A DNA stretch of 64,000 bases from CBDAUN01 sp965214615 (GCA_965214615.1 OZ243952.1:1798001-1862000); one strand, 5' to 3'; shown: positions 27,473-36,251, numbered from the stretch's first letter. Made by a program: numbers and translations. Notes: a model not told the origin generated them from the letters alone.

Positions 27473-28276
27473 ATGGATTTCGCACTCATACTTCTTCTTG
27501 GCGTACTCGTCACTGGAACTGTCTGGTTGATTGATTCAATTTGGCGTCTGATCACTCGAACTTTTTTCAATGTCAGTGCTCTGCCCAGAAGCAGAGGTCG
27601 ATGGATTATTGAATATGCGCGTGCATTTTTCCCCGTATTGCTCGTTGTCTTTGTATTGCGGTCATTCGTTGTCGAGCCGTTTCGCATTCCCTCCGGCTCA
27701 ATGCTTCCGACTCTGCAGAACGGAGATTTCATACTGGTCAACAAGTATCAGTACGGCATACGTCTGCCGGTGGTGAACCGCAAGGCATTCGAAGTCAATT
27801 CGCCGGAGCGCGGAGATGTCATGGTGTTCCGCTTTCCGCATGACGAAAAGGTCAATTTCATAAAGCGCGTAGTGGGCCTGCCGGGCGATAAGGTGATCTA
27901 TGACAATAAGAAGCTCTATATCAATGGCAGTGCTATTGAACAGACTGTTGTCGGCGATTCCGTGCTCCAGCCATCCGGCAGCAACTCCCAGACGGTCCCG
28001 GTTTCGGTCCGGCGAGAGGAACTCGGAGGGGACCCCCACCAGATTCAGGTCAATGAGCAAAAGCGCACCCGCACCGACTATCAGATGGATTTCACTGTTC
28101 CTGAACAGCATTACTTTGTTCTCGGGGACAATCGGGACTACAGCAACGACAGCCGTTTCTGGGGATTCGTTCCGGAGGAAAATATTATCGGCAAGGCGTT
28201 TCTGATTTGGTTCAGCTGGGATGCCTCGGGCGGCGACGGAGTCAATTGGAGCCGAATCGCGGAAGCGATTGAATGA
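27473..28276 (+). CDS. lepB: Signal peptidase I
   Basis: LepB removes Sec signal peptides at the outer face of the inner membrane. The 267-residue protein has two N-terminal membrane segments (about residues 2-22 and 52-66). The nucleophile motif RIPSGSMLPTL holds Ser76, the general base lies in FIKRVVGLPGDK (Lys131), and the C-terminal box is VLGDNRDYSNDSRFWGFVP. It is the first gene of lepB-rnc-era-recO. Confidence 0.95.
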   Translation: MDFALILLLGVLVTGTVWLIDSIWRLITRTFFNVSALPRSRGRWIIEYARAFFPVLLVVFVLRSFVVEPFRIPSGSMLPTLQNGDFILVNKYQYGIRLPVVNRKAFEVNSPERGDVMVFRFPHDEKVNFIKRVVGLPGDKVIYDNKKLYINGSAIEQTVVGDSVLQPSGSNSQTVPVSVRREELGGDPHQIQVNEQKRTRTDYQMDFTVPEQHYFVLGDNRDYSNDSRFWGFVPEENIIGKAFLIWFSWDASGGDGVNWSRIAEAIE

Positions 28277-28325
28277 TCTCGGAATTCAGTTCCTTTTCTA
28301 CACAGTCGAATGCCGACAGGTCGAA

Positions 28326-29051
28326 TTGCCAGCCAAGCGAAACAAAGCGGTTTGCCGCAGTCGCAGTATTGACGACAATCGCCTGAACGAGCTTGAAACC
28401 TTGCTCGGCTACCGGTTTGACAACCGGCAGCATCTTCGCCAGGCGCTAACGCACAGCAGCGCAAGCCCGAAAAGCTACCAGACAATGGAATTTCTAGGCG
28501 ATGCGGTACTGAATCTCGCGGTTTCAGATCTCCTCTACGCACAAGGCGACTCTGCCGACGAGGGCGACCTGACCGGCAGGCGTAGCGCAGTCGTAAACAA
28601 TCGGCACGCGCTTTGCGCAGTCTCTAGTAAATTCAATCTGATCGACTATGCGGTTATGGGCAATTCGTTCCAGATGTCGAACAGCAGTGCACTGCGACGT
28701 TTGCGGGCAGACCTTATTGAGGCTGTCATTGGAGCGATTTATCTTGATGCAGGCTACGACAAGGCATTGAAATTTGTTTCGATTCACTTTAGCGAATTGA
28801 TCGAAGGAGTGCGGCACGGCAAAATCAAGGACAGCAAGTCTGCACTGCAAGAACTTGCTCAGCGCAAAGGTGAGGACTTGCCAGTCTACCGGGTTGTCGA
28901 GATTGCCGGAGACGATCATGAGCCAATGTTTACCATTGATTGCGAATTTGCCGGTCTTTCTCGGCAGGCCCGAGGGAAAGGGCGTTCGATCAAGGAAGCA
29001 GAGCAGATGGCTGCAGCCATCGCCTATGAATCGATTCGCGATGAACAGTAA
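28326..29051 (+). CDS. rnc: Ribonuclease III, with altered signature motif
   Basis: RNase III cuts double-stranded RNA in rRNA maturation and mRNA turnover. The nuclease domain shows LGYRFDNRQHLRQALTHSS and EFLGDAVLNLAVSDLLY, then RADLIEAVIGAIYLDAGYD; a double-stranded-RNA-binding domain covers about the last 70 residues (SALQELAQRKGEDLPVYRV to KEAEQMAAAIAYESI). The Glu and Asp residues that bind metal are kept. The normally near-invariant NERLEFLGD, however, reads YQTMEFLGD, so the first Glu (E. coli Glu38) is Gln. The start is uncertain: TTG 28326 gives 241 residues with an AGG site upstream, while an ATG at 28221 inside lepB would add 35 unconserved residues. Confidence 0.9.
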   Translation: MPAKRNKAVCRSRSIDDNRLNELETLLGYRFDNRQHLRQALTHSSASPKSYQTMEFLGDAVLNLAVSDLLYAQGDSADEGDLTGRRSAVVNNRHALCAVSSKFNLIDYAVMGNSFQMSNSSALRRLRADLIEAVIGAIYLDAGYDKALKFVSIHFSELIEGVRHGKIKDSKSALQELAQRKGEDLPVYRVVEIAGDDHEPMFTIDCEFAGLSRQARGKGRSIKEAEQMAAAIAYESIRDEQ

Positions 29052-29943
29052 TCAGTTCCGAGCCGGATTCATCGCATTGGCAGGCCGTCCGAACGTCGGC
29101 AAGTCGACACTGCTCAATCAGTTGATTCAGCACAAGATCAGCATTACATCCCGCCGTGCCAATACAACCCGGCATCGCATCATCGGCGTATTGAACGAGT
29201 CGCAACGCCAGTTGATCTTTGTCGATATGCCTGGCTACAACGCACGCGGCAAACGTCTTGTTGAACGATCCATCCATAAAACGGCGGTGGCAAGCATGCA
29301 AGGCGTGGATGTCGCATTGCTATTGCTGGAGTGTCGAGGCTGGCACGCGAATGACGCCGCGGTATGGAACCAGATTCAGACAAGCAAGGTGCCGCTCGTG
29401 ATTGTGCTCAACAAGATTGACCGTCTTTCAAACCGCGATTTGGTGCTGCCTGTCATACAGGACATCGCAGAAAGGACAGGACAGACGGCAATTGTCCCAA
29501 TCTCGGCAAAAAAGGGAGACAATGTCGAGCATTTAAAAGACGTGATCACTGAAATGCTGCCGCCTAGCCCTCCTTTGTTTGAACAGGATTATCTGACAGA
29601 CAGAAGCGATTATTTTCAATTGGGAGAATTGGTTCGAGAGCAGATATTTCGCAGTTACGGGGCCGAACTGCCCTATGCCTGCGCCGTGGAGATTGAAAAA
29701 TTTGCTGTCAGTGAAGACTTGGCTGAACTTCACGCTCTCATCTGGGTTGAGACAGAGGGCCAGAAGCGGATCATCATTGGAAGCAAGGGAGAGAAGCTTA
29801 AGCAGGTCGGTTCAAACGTCCGGCAGCAAATGGAAGGGAAATTCGGACACAAGGCGTATGTAAGGCTGTGGGTGAAGGTGCAGCCGCGATGGAGCGACAA
29901 CGAGCGCTATATTGAGCAATTCGGATATTCGGGAGAGATGTAG
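29041..29943 (+). CDS. era: GTPase Era
   Basis: Era is a GTPase that binds the 3' end of 16S rRNA and assists 30S assembly. The GTPase motifs are GRPNVGKST (G1), NTTRHRIIG (G2 region), DMPGY (G3), NKID (G4) and SAKKGDN (G5). The C-terminal KH domain has IIIGSKGEKLKQVGSNVRQQME. The start is ATG 29041, overlapping rnc by 11 bases, giving 300 residues; the frame is open upstream inside rnc without similarity. The usual DTPG reads DMPG, which keeps the essential Asp and Gly. Confidence 0.96.
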   Translation: MNSNQFRAGFIALAGRPNVGKSTLLNQLIQHKISITSRRANTTRHRIIGVLNESQRQLIFVDMPGYNARGKRLVERSIHKTAVASMQGVDVALLLLECRGWHANDAAVWNQIQTSKVPLVIVLNKIDRLSNRDLVLPVIQDIAERTGQTAIVPISAKKGDNVEHLKDVITEMLPPSPPLFEQDYLTDRSDYFQLGELVREQIFRSYGAELPYACAVEIEKFAVSEDLAELHALIWVETEGQKRIIIGSKGEKLKQVGSNVRQQMEGKFGHKAYVRLWVKVQPRWSDNERYIEQFGYSGEM

Positions 29944-29945
29944 CA

Positions 29946-30695
29946 GTGCGAGTGGAGGCTGAAGACGCATTCGTTTTGCGTACGGTGCCGTTTACGGAAT
30001 CCAGCCTTATCGTCGATTCGTTCACTCGCGGCCATGGGCGATTGAATCTGATGGCGAAAGGTGCACGGCGAATCAAGTCGAAGCTGCGCAGTGTGCTGCA
30101 GCCGTTCCAATTGATTTCAATCGGCTGGGCAGGCAGAGGGGAAGTGCCGACGATTACTTCGGCTGTCGCCGGTTCCGGCGCGCGGGCGCTTCGCGGCGAA
30201 GCGTTCTATGGCGCGAGCCATCTGACCGAGTTGATTGTAAATTTCCTGCATAGCCATGATCCTCATCCGGCTTTGTTCGACGCATATCTGATCGCGATGG
30301 ATGAGGTTGTGCGCGAAACCGGACTTCCAGGCACGCTTCGGAGATTCGAGAAAAAGTTTCTCGCAGAACTGGGCTTTGAACTCATTCTTGAAACACAGTC
30401 CGATCGACAAACTGCGATCGAAAGGAATCGCATCTACGACTACGAGTTCGGAACAGGGCCAGTGCCTGCCGATTCAGCGGGACCGGAGTCCGTCAGCGGT
30501 GAAACCTTGCTCGCTTTGGCAAACGATATGCTCGACACCCGCCGCACACAGCGGGAAAGCCGAGCTTTATTGGACCGGGCATTTGGATGGCATTTTCAGC
30601 ATCGTGCCATGCGCAGTCGCGAAGTCTATCGCCAGACACGCAGACCGGTATCAGTGTCCGGCGACAGCGGGGCTACTTCTTCCGGCGGGTCGTAA
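29946..30695 (+). CDS. recO: DNA repair protein RecO
   Basis: RecO helps load RecA with RecR in recombinational repair. The 249-residue protein starts at GTG 29946, two bases after era. It has the N-terminal OB-fold opening DAFVLRTVPFTESSLIVDSFTRGHGRLNLMAKGARR, then a helical domain (FEKKFLAELGFEL) without obvious zinc cysteines, as in most proteobacterial members. Its last 23 bases overlap the convergent yggX-like gene. Confidence 0.92.
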   Translation: MRVEAEDAFVLRTVPFTESSLIVDSFTRGHGRLNLMAKGARRIKSKLRSVLQPFQLISIGWAGRGEVPTITSAVAGSGARALRGEAFYGASHLTELIVNFLHSHDPHPALFDAYLIAMDEVVRETGLPGTLRRFEKKFLAELGFELILETQSDRQTAIERNRIYDYEFGTGPVPADSAGPESVSGETLLALANDMLDTRRTQRESRALLDRAFGWHFQHRAMRSREVYRQTRRPVSVSGDSGATSSGGS

Positions 30696-30954
30696 ACCCG
30701 TCCGGCAGATTGCCCATATCGCCTTCTCCGAACAGGAAACCGAGCATATGCTGTTCGATCACCTTCTGTGCTGCCACATCGGCAGTAGTCATTTGATTCT
30801 CGTTAATGATTGTGACGAGACGTTCGAGCCATTGCTTCCAGCCTTCCTGGGAAACGCTGTCGTAGATTCTCTGGCCCAATTCGCCGGGATACGGCGGAGC
30901 GTCAAGCCCTTGAGCTTCATGTTTCAATACCGGACAATTTACCATTCGAGGCAT
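30673..30954 (-). CDS. yggX: Probable Fe(2+)-trafficking protein YggX
   Basis: YggX is a small cytosolic protein linked to iron availability and protection of Fe-S clusters from oxidation. The 93-residue product begins MPRMVNCPVLKHEAQGLD with the conserved Cys, followed by PPYPGELGQRIYDSVSQEGWKQWL and LVTIINENQM, near-diagnostic for the family. I chose ATG 30954 because the eleven codons upstream lack similarity. It overlaps recO tail-to-tail and is divergent from nnrS. Confidence 0.94.
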   Translation of the reverse strand: MPRMVNCPVLKHEAQGLDAPPYPGELGQRIYDSVSQEGWKQWLERLVTIINENQMTTADVAAQKVIEQHMLGFLFGEGDMGNLPDGFTTRRKK

Positions 30955-31136
30955 GGGGATAGCTCCAAGGTGCGGGCAACGGCGCAAGCGTTGCTTCGGG
31001 GCATTTGCGAACGCAGATTATATATCGTCGCGGCTCAAGTTTTTGTCTGCGGCGCCAAGCAAAAGAAAGTGATGAGGCGCTTGATCTGGCTTTGCATTCG
31101 GTGCCTTGCGCACGTTTTTCCAGGAAAGAACTTCTG

Positions 31137-32327
31137 ATGCCGGCGAATTCTTCGAGTGTATTTTTTTCCTGCGGGTTTCGTCCATTTTTTCTGCTCGCAG
31201 CGATCTGGGCGCTTTTGAGCATGATTATTTGGCTTTTGATGCTTCATGGACTGCTCAGTCTGCCGACAGGATTCGGATTTGTTTCCTGGCACGCGCATGA
31301 ATCTCTCATGGGATATTTGAGTGCGGTTTTCGCAGGATTCCTGCTTACAGCTGTGCCGAACTGGACGGGCAGACGCAATATTGCAGGCCGGACGCTGTTT
31401 GCACTTGTCGCATTGTGGGTTGCAGGCCGGGCGGCTGTGATGTTCGGAGAAGGCATGCCGGAGGTGCTTGTTTTCGCTGTCGATACAGCCTTTTTGCTTG
31501 TACTTGCACTTGTCATTGTCCGAGAAATTGTGCTGTCAAAAAACTGGCGCAACCTGGCGGTCGTTTTTCTGCTGGCTGTGTTCATTGCAGGCAACGCGAT
31601 GTATCACTATGAAGAGGCAACGGGTGCCAATGGGGCTTTCGGCTATGGTTTGCGTGCTGCGCTTGCGGCAGCGCTCATGATGATCTCGGTGATTGGCGGG
31701 CGGATCGTGCCTGCCTTTACACGCAATTGGCTTAAGGCGTGCGACAGCGGCAGAGCCTTGCCCGCCGAACCGGGGCGACTGGACGCGCTGGCCTTGGCAC
31801 TGACAGCAATTGCGCTGATTTTCTGGGTCATGCGACCTGATGAACCGCAGACCGGATATGTCCTGCTTGCCGGCGGTTTCGCTCAACTTGTCAGACTTGC
31901 GCGATGGCGCGGGCATGTCGCGGCTGGCAAGGAACCTCTTGTGTGGATTTTGCACATCGCATATGCCTTCGTGCCCATCGGCTTGCTGGTTTCAGGAACT
32001 GCAATTTTCTGGCAAGGCGATTCGCTGAATGCCGCCGCACAGCATTTGTGGATGGCCGGGGCCATTGGCTTGATGACTTTGGCAGTCATGACGCGAGCGA
32101 CGCTGGGACATACCGGGCGAAAGCTGACCGCTGATCCGGCGACAACCTCTGTTTATTTGCTGGTGCTGATTTCTGCGGTCGTTCGCGTGGTTGCCGGCGC
32201 AGTGCCTGGATATGGAATCGAACTTTGGACTGTGGCGGGAGTCCTGTGGTGCAGTGGATTTGCGCTGTTCATTTTTATTTACGGCCCCATGCTCGTAGAG
32301 CCGGGCAAGACAGGCTCCGGCGCGTAG
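31137..32327 (+). CDS. nnrS: NnrS family membrane protein
   Basis: NnrS proteins are polytopic heme- and copper-containing membrane proteins that help bacteria tolerate nitric oxide. The 396-residue protein has about twelve hydrophobic helices. The family pattern includes CGFRPFFLLAAIWALL, SWHAHESLMGYLSAVFAGFLLTAVPNWTGR and GGRIVPAFTRNWL, plus several conserved histidines (HAHE, H in LTLAVMTRATLGHTGR). ATG 31137 was chosen; the frame upstream to 31005 lacks similarity. No nitrite or nitric oxide reductase gene is seen, so a protective role is more likely than denitrification. Confidence 0.92.
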   Translation: MPANSSSVFFSCGFRPFFLLAAIWALLSMIIWLLMLHGLLSLPTGFGFVSWHAHESLMGYLSAVFAGFLLTAVPNWTGRRNIAGRTLFALVALWVAGRAAVMFGEGMPEVLVFAVDTAFLLVLALVIVREIVLSKNWRNLAVVFLLAVFIAGNAMYHYEEATGANGAFGYGLRAALAAALMMISVIGGRIVPAFTRNWLKACDSGRALPAEPGRLDALALALTAIALIFWVMRPDEPQTGYVLLAGGFAQLVRLARWRGHVAAGKEPLVWILHIAYAFVPIGLLVSGTAIFWQGDSLNAAAQHLWMAGAIGLMTLAVMTRATLGHTGRKLTADPATTSVYLLVLISAVVRVVAGAVPGYGIELWTVAGVLWCSGFALFIFIYGPMLVEPGKTGSGA

Positions 32328-32540
32328 CCGTCTGCACTCTGGCAATCGTTTGTCACTTGCGGCAGGGCAGGTTAGCGCAGTGCCCTGAAAAGTGAGGTCC
32401 GGATTCATGGAATTTCCGGCTCACAGTGCTATCATGAATTGCACAGCCATGCAGCAGGATTTTCGGTGTCAGCGCGCAGAATTCCTGCAGCAACAAACCG
32501 TCCAGCTAGCTAACCTGGAACTGCATTAGGAGAGAAATTG

Positions 32541-33098
32541 ATGGGTATTTTGATTATTGGTCTCGCGCTTTTTGTCGGCGTACATTTGATCCCGGCTGCA
32601 CCTTCGTTGCGCGAATCCCTGATTGCGCGTCTTGGTGCCGGCGTCTACCGGATGATCTTCTCGCTGATTTCACTTGCCTCTATTGTCATTGTCGTGTGGG
32701 GATTTTCGCAGACGCCCATTCAGCCGGTCTATGCGCCGCCCGTTTGGGGACATGCATTGGCCTTAGGCGTTGTACCCGTAGCATTCGTACTGTTCGCGTC
32801 GGCGAACATGCCAACCCATATTCGTGAATTTGTCCGTCACCCCATGCTTGCAGGGCTGTTTTTGTGGGGGCTTGCGCATCTTCTGGCAAACGGAGACTCG
32901 CGAACATTGGTGCTGTTTGGCACGTTCCTGGCATATTCTGCGGTTGCAGTGATCAGCGTGGTGACACGTGAGCAGAAGCAGGCAATAGATCGAAAGGCTC
33001 CCCGATGGTCTATGGACATAGTTGCAATCGTTGCAGGATTTGTAATTTCAGGAGTGGTTGCAAAGTTCCACGGCGCCTTGTTCGGAATGCCGGTTTAG
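32541..33098 (+). CDS. nnrU: NnrU family membrane protein
   Basis: NnrU is an integral membrane protein related to the isoprenoid-modifying methyltransferase-like fold and often linked to nitrogen-oxide metabolism. The 185-residue protein has about five to six helices. Conserved segments are ALFVGVHLIPAAPSLR, RMIFSLISLASIVIVVWG, FVRHPMLAGLFLWGLAHLLANGD and SAVAVISV. ATG 32541 has an AGGAGA site eight bases upstream and is preferred over the TTG just before it. It follows nnrS by 213 bases, so they may be a functional pair. Confidence 0.9.
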   Translation: MGILIIGLALFVGVHLIPAAPSLRESLIARLGAGVYRMIFSLISLASIVIVVWGFSQTPIQPVYAPPVWGHALALGVVPVAFVLFASANMPTHIREFVRHPMLAGLFLWGLAHLLANGDSRTLVLFGTFLAYSAVAVISVVTREQKQAIDRKAPRWSMDIVAIVAGFVISGVVAKFHGALFGMPV

Positions 33099-33235
33099 AG
33101 CGCCTGCCGAATTTGGACATCGACGCTATCGAGAATCAATCGGCGACTCAGGATGGATCACGAGGCTCAGTCGCCTTGAATATTGGTATATACTTAGCAG
33201 TATTGTGTCTATGAATGCGAATGAGGAGGCCAGTT

Positions 33236-33607
33236 GTGCCGGCAACCCAATTTTCCCCTGAAATTACGGAATCTGAAATCAAAGTCTCTGAATCGGCGGG
33301 CCGCAAGATGGCCGAGTTGATTCAGGCGACCGATGAAAATGTGCATGGCGTACGCGTCTATGTCGCTGGAGGCGGATGCGGCGGTATGAGCTACGGAATG
33401 ACCTATGCCGAATCCGAATCCGAATATGATCGCGTGCTTGATGGCGGAGAATTCAAGCTGTATACGGATGTCGTTGCCCTGCAATACCTGTCGGGTGCGG
33501 AAATCGACTATGTCGATGACGGGATTCAGGCGACCTTCGTATTTCACAATGTGTTCCAGTCCGTAGGCGGCACCGGTTCATGCGGCGGCTGCGGCGGCGC
33601 ACAATGA
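33236..33607 (+). CDS. A-type Fe-S cluster carrier (HesB/IscA family), CxxC variant
   Basis: A-type carriers receive Fe-S clusters and pass them to target proteins. The 123-residue protein shows VYVAGGGCGGMSYGM (Cys48) and a C-terminal SCGGCGG (Cys116, Cys119). IscA, SufA and ErpA instead end in CxC. GTG 33236 is the likely start because a perfect AGGAGG lies five bases upstream; an in-frame ATG at 33215 has no such site. A second carrier with a standard CxC tail is at 54037-54375. It is followed after 48 bases by an ATP-grasp gene, possibly co-transcribed. Confidence 0.87.
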   Translation: MPATQFSPEITESEIKVSESAGRKMAELIQATDENVHGVRVYVAGGGCGGMSYGMTYAESESEYDRVLDGGEFKLYTDVVALQYLSGAEIDYVDDGIQATFVFHNVFQSVGGTGSCGGCGGAQ

Positions 33608-33655
33608 TCGCGCTTTCGATGCACACTACCGGAAATTTCTGACAAGAAATTCAAT

Positions 33656-34903
33656 ATGCCCGTTGTTGCGCTGATCGCGCGGGCAAACAGCTACCGGCTT
33701 CCGGTTTATGTCGAAGCCGCACAGCAAAATAAAATCCCGATCGCCATAATCAGTGACGGAGGGATTGGAATTGCACCCCCTGGCGCTTTGGCCATCAAGG
33801 CGGATCTTTCTGACGAAGCGCGCGAGACGCAGCACATTGCCCGCCAGCTGGGCGCGCTGAAGATTGCTGCAGTCATCGGCTGTGATGATTCTGTAGTCGA
33901 ATTGGCCGCCCGCGTGGCTGCTTCGCTTGGAATCAGGTGCAACACCGCCGAAGCGATGCGCACGGCGCGTAGAAAGGACCTTGCCAGAGAAGCGTTGAGC
34001 CGGTTCGGCTTGCCGGCGCCGAATTTTACTGTGGCTCGCCTTGATCAGGACATTCCTTCCCAGCTGCAGTCAGTGCGATATCCGTGCGTCGCTAAGCCGA
34101 TCAATTTGTCGGCAAGCCGCGGCGTCATCAGAGCGGATAATTTGACCGGATTGCGGTCTGCAGTTGAAAGGATTCGTGCGATTCTGTTGCGCGAGACGAG
34201 GCGCAGCGAGGACCAGATAGTTCTGGTAGAAGACTACATTCCAGGGTCCGAACATGCGCTTGAAGGATTCATCGAACAGGGACGGCTGGAGACAATTTGC
34301 CTGTTCGACAAGCCGGATCCGCTGGTCGGTCCTTATTTTGAAGAAACCTACTACGTCACGCCTTCCAGGCTGCCGGACGACGTTCAAAGAGAAATCGGAA
34401 ATGTCATTCAGACTGCCTGCGTAAAATTCGGACTGATGAACGGCCCGCTTCATGCCGAAGTCAGAGTCAATGCGCAAGGGATCTGGATTTTGGAAGTTGC
34501 TGCACGAACCATCGGAGGTGATTGCGGAAGACTGTTTGAACTTGCTACGAACCGGGGGCTGGAAGACTATGTGCTGGCTCGCGCTTCCGGATGCGCTGTC
34601 GAACGCATAAGGTTTTCCGAGTCTGCGGGCGTACTGATGATACCCGTCGAAAGCAGCGGCATTGTGCGCCGAGTTGAGGGATTGTCGGAAGCACTGGCAG
34701 TCGATAATATTCTTGACATCAGGGTTGATGTCCGCACTGGGGAAAGACTGGTGAAGTGGCCGGAGGGAGATAAGTATCCCGGGTTTATTTTCGCAAAGGC
34801 AAAAACGCCGGCCGAGGTCGAAGATGCCTTGCGGCAATCCTATGCCAAATTGAATATTGTCACGATGCCTGAATTGCCGACGATGATTTCACCGAAAGCG
34901 TAG
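33656..34903 (+). CDS. ATP-grasp domain ligase of unknown substrate
   Basis: This 415-residue protein has the three-part ATP-grasp layout. An N-terminal Rossmann-like part (VALIARANSYRLPVYVEAA ... VIGCDDSVVELAARVA) is followed by an ATP-binding part with CVAKPINLSASRGVI and ILVEDYIPGSEHALEGFI. The metal-binding strand reads AEVRVNAQGIWILEVAARTIGGDCG. A C-terminal biotin-carboxylase-like region ends near ILDIRVDVRTGERLVKWP. The closest families by pattern are L-amino-acid ligases and carboxylate-amine ligases of the BacD/CarS type. The product cannot be inferred. It sits between an Fe-S carrier and tRNA-Asn. Confidence 0.8.
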   Translation: MPVVALIARANSYRLPVYVEAAQQNKIPIAIISDGGIGIAPPGALAIKADLSDEARETQHIARQLGALKIAAVIGCDDSVVELAARVAASLGIRCNTAEAMRTARRKDLAREALSRFGLPAPNFTVARLDQDIPSQLQSVRYPCVAKPINLSASRGVIRADNLTGLRSAVERIRAILLRETRRSEDQIVLVEDYIPGSEHALEGFIEQGRLETICLFDKPDPLVGPYFEETYYVTPSRLPDDVQREIGNVIQTACVKFGLMNGPLHAEVRVNAQGIWILEVAARTIGGDCGRLFELATNRGLEDYVLARASGCAVERIRFSESAGVLMIPVESSGIVRRVEGLSEALAVDNILDIRVDVRTGERLVKWPEGDKYPGFIFAKAKTPAEVEDALRQSYAKLNIVTMPELPTMISPKA

Positions 34904-35054
34904 TATCACAAATCCGATTTCGATTCCCCGGCTTGGTGTAATACGGCGGCAGTTGCACCATGTAGCGAACTTATATGAATTACTGAGCGTCGAAGGCCAA
35001 TCGATCAACAAATTCATTGACGAATTTGTTTCAAACCTATATTATTCACCGAAT

Positions 35055-35130
<76 letters not shown>

Positions 35131-35150
35131 ATTTTCAGAATCGCCTGTTT

Positions 35151-35171
35151 CAGTTTTTTCAACTGTTTTTT
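35151..35171 (+). terminator. Candidate Rho-independent terminator of tRNA-Asn
   Basis: CAGTT (35151-35155) and AACTG (35161-35165) form a short stem around TTTTC, followed at once by six T residues (35166-35171). The stem is weak but the T-run and its position 20 bases after the tRNA fit termination. Confidence 0.45.
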
Positions 35172-35484
35172 CTGGTGCCAACCGGTCAAACGGCTGGCGA
35201 TATGCAGTCATGTGCTGACCGCTCTCCCAAGAGTGACCCAATTGTGCCACAAAGTGAGTAACAGGTGTTTTTCGGCCAAGGACTGCTAGCGAAACAACGC
35301 ATCGGCCATGCGAATTCGAGGATGCTTAATGTTCTCTTCGAGGTGTGTCTTGTCCGTATTGTGGCTTTCTCGGATTAACTAAGGACCTCCAGACATGCAA
35401 CGATTTCGTTAGGCCTTGATTCATTCCGTCCGCAACATAACTGCAGAGCGCAGTGTAGTTGTGTATGGTCGTATTGAAGCGAAA
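35172..35484. other. Non-coding stretch downstream of tRNA-Asn
   Basis: No gene was recognised in these 313 bases. A hairpin-like GCCA-CCG ... CGG-TGGC lies near 35177-35198. The stretch borders the broken DUF1640 gene and may be decayed mobile-element DNA (inference). Confidence 0.3.
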
Positions 35485-35745
35485 TTACCGCAACAATGAG
35501 ATGATGATGCCGAATCCGCCGATCATGACTGGGTTCATCGCTGCTATTGACCACTTGAGCCAGCGGAAATCCCCTTTGAGCTCAATCCTGAGTTGCTCAA
35601 TGTCCGCTTTGACTTGTTTTATTACCTCTTTGACTTCGATCCTGAGATAGTCATTATCGGCTTTGGTCGCCAAATCACTCTGACTTCTTTTGAATGCCAA
35701 GGCAATTGCCTCAGCCTGTCGAGCCTCAATCCCCGCATCCTGCAA
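35485..35745 (-). pseudogene. 5'-truncated DUF1640-type coiled-coil membrane protein
   Basis: The surviving frame reads LQDAGIEARQAEAIALAFKR, then SDLATKADNDYLRIEVKEV, a long Lys/Glu/Leu coiled coil, and a C-terminal membrane helix (about the last 18 residues, AAMNPVMIGGFGIIISLL). This is the layout of bacterial CCDC90/DUF1640 proteins, which normally begin with an FDT-containing segment of about 15 residues before LxxAG. Here only a TTG (35745) opens the frame, and an in-frame TGA stands two codons upstream. That point adjoins the start of the IS66 remnant, so the 5' end was probably removed by the insertion. The function of the family is unknown. Confidence 0.6.
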
Positions 35746-35756
35746 CTGAAGTCACC

Positions 35757-36251
35757 CTGAAGGGATCCCACTTGCTGCGTGATCTTGAGTTCGTCATCAA
35801 CGCGTATGATCACCGCTGGGCCAGACGCATGCAAAAGCTGCTGTGCGCAACGAATCGCGCTGCAAAGTTGTGCGAAAACAGTACCGAACCATTTTCACTC
35901 AGGGTGAAAGATAATTGCCGCCGCTGCCGGAGCGCACAGGCAAACGCGGACGGGCCGCAAATCCAATGGTCACAATCTGGTCGAGGCTTTCAGGACCTAT
36001 GAAACTGAAATCCTGCGCTTTACCCAAATCCCCTATTGCCACTGACAAACAACACCGCAAAGCGCAGCGTAATAATGACAAAGGTGAAACTAACGGTCTC
36101 CGGAACGTTCGGCTCCGTCGAATACGCCGAAGCATACTGCCGAATCTCAAGCTGTCTCGACTTTATGAGCATGATGGGCTACAGCCCAATAGCCGCCATT
36201 CAAATCGCACTGCAAAACAAAGCTGCAGATATCCTCAACAACAACGACTAA
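35757..36251 (+). mobile_element. IS66-family transposase remnant (C-terminal part, frameshifted)
   Basis: Pieces in different frames line up with the C-terminal third of IS66 TnpC transposases. They are: GSHLLRDLEFVINAYDHRWARRM (from 35763, frame 3), PLPERTGKRGR (from about 35921, frame 2), NGHNLVEAFRTYETEILRF (from 35965, frame 1) and PLTNNTAKRSVIMTKVKLTVSGTF (from 36039, frame 3). The last matches the family pattern PFxNNxAERDxRMxKVKxKxSGTF, and the remnant ends in ALQNKAADIL. At least two frameshifts and the loss of the catalytic N-terminal two thirds mark it as dead. The short ATG frame at 36075-36251 is its tail rather than an independent gene. Confidence 0.75.

Noticed and set aside
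36075..36251. Short ATG frame as an independent gene
   Set aside because: Its product TKVKLTVSGTFGSVEYAEAY is the tail of the IS66 transposase; upstream pieces in other frames complete the match.
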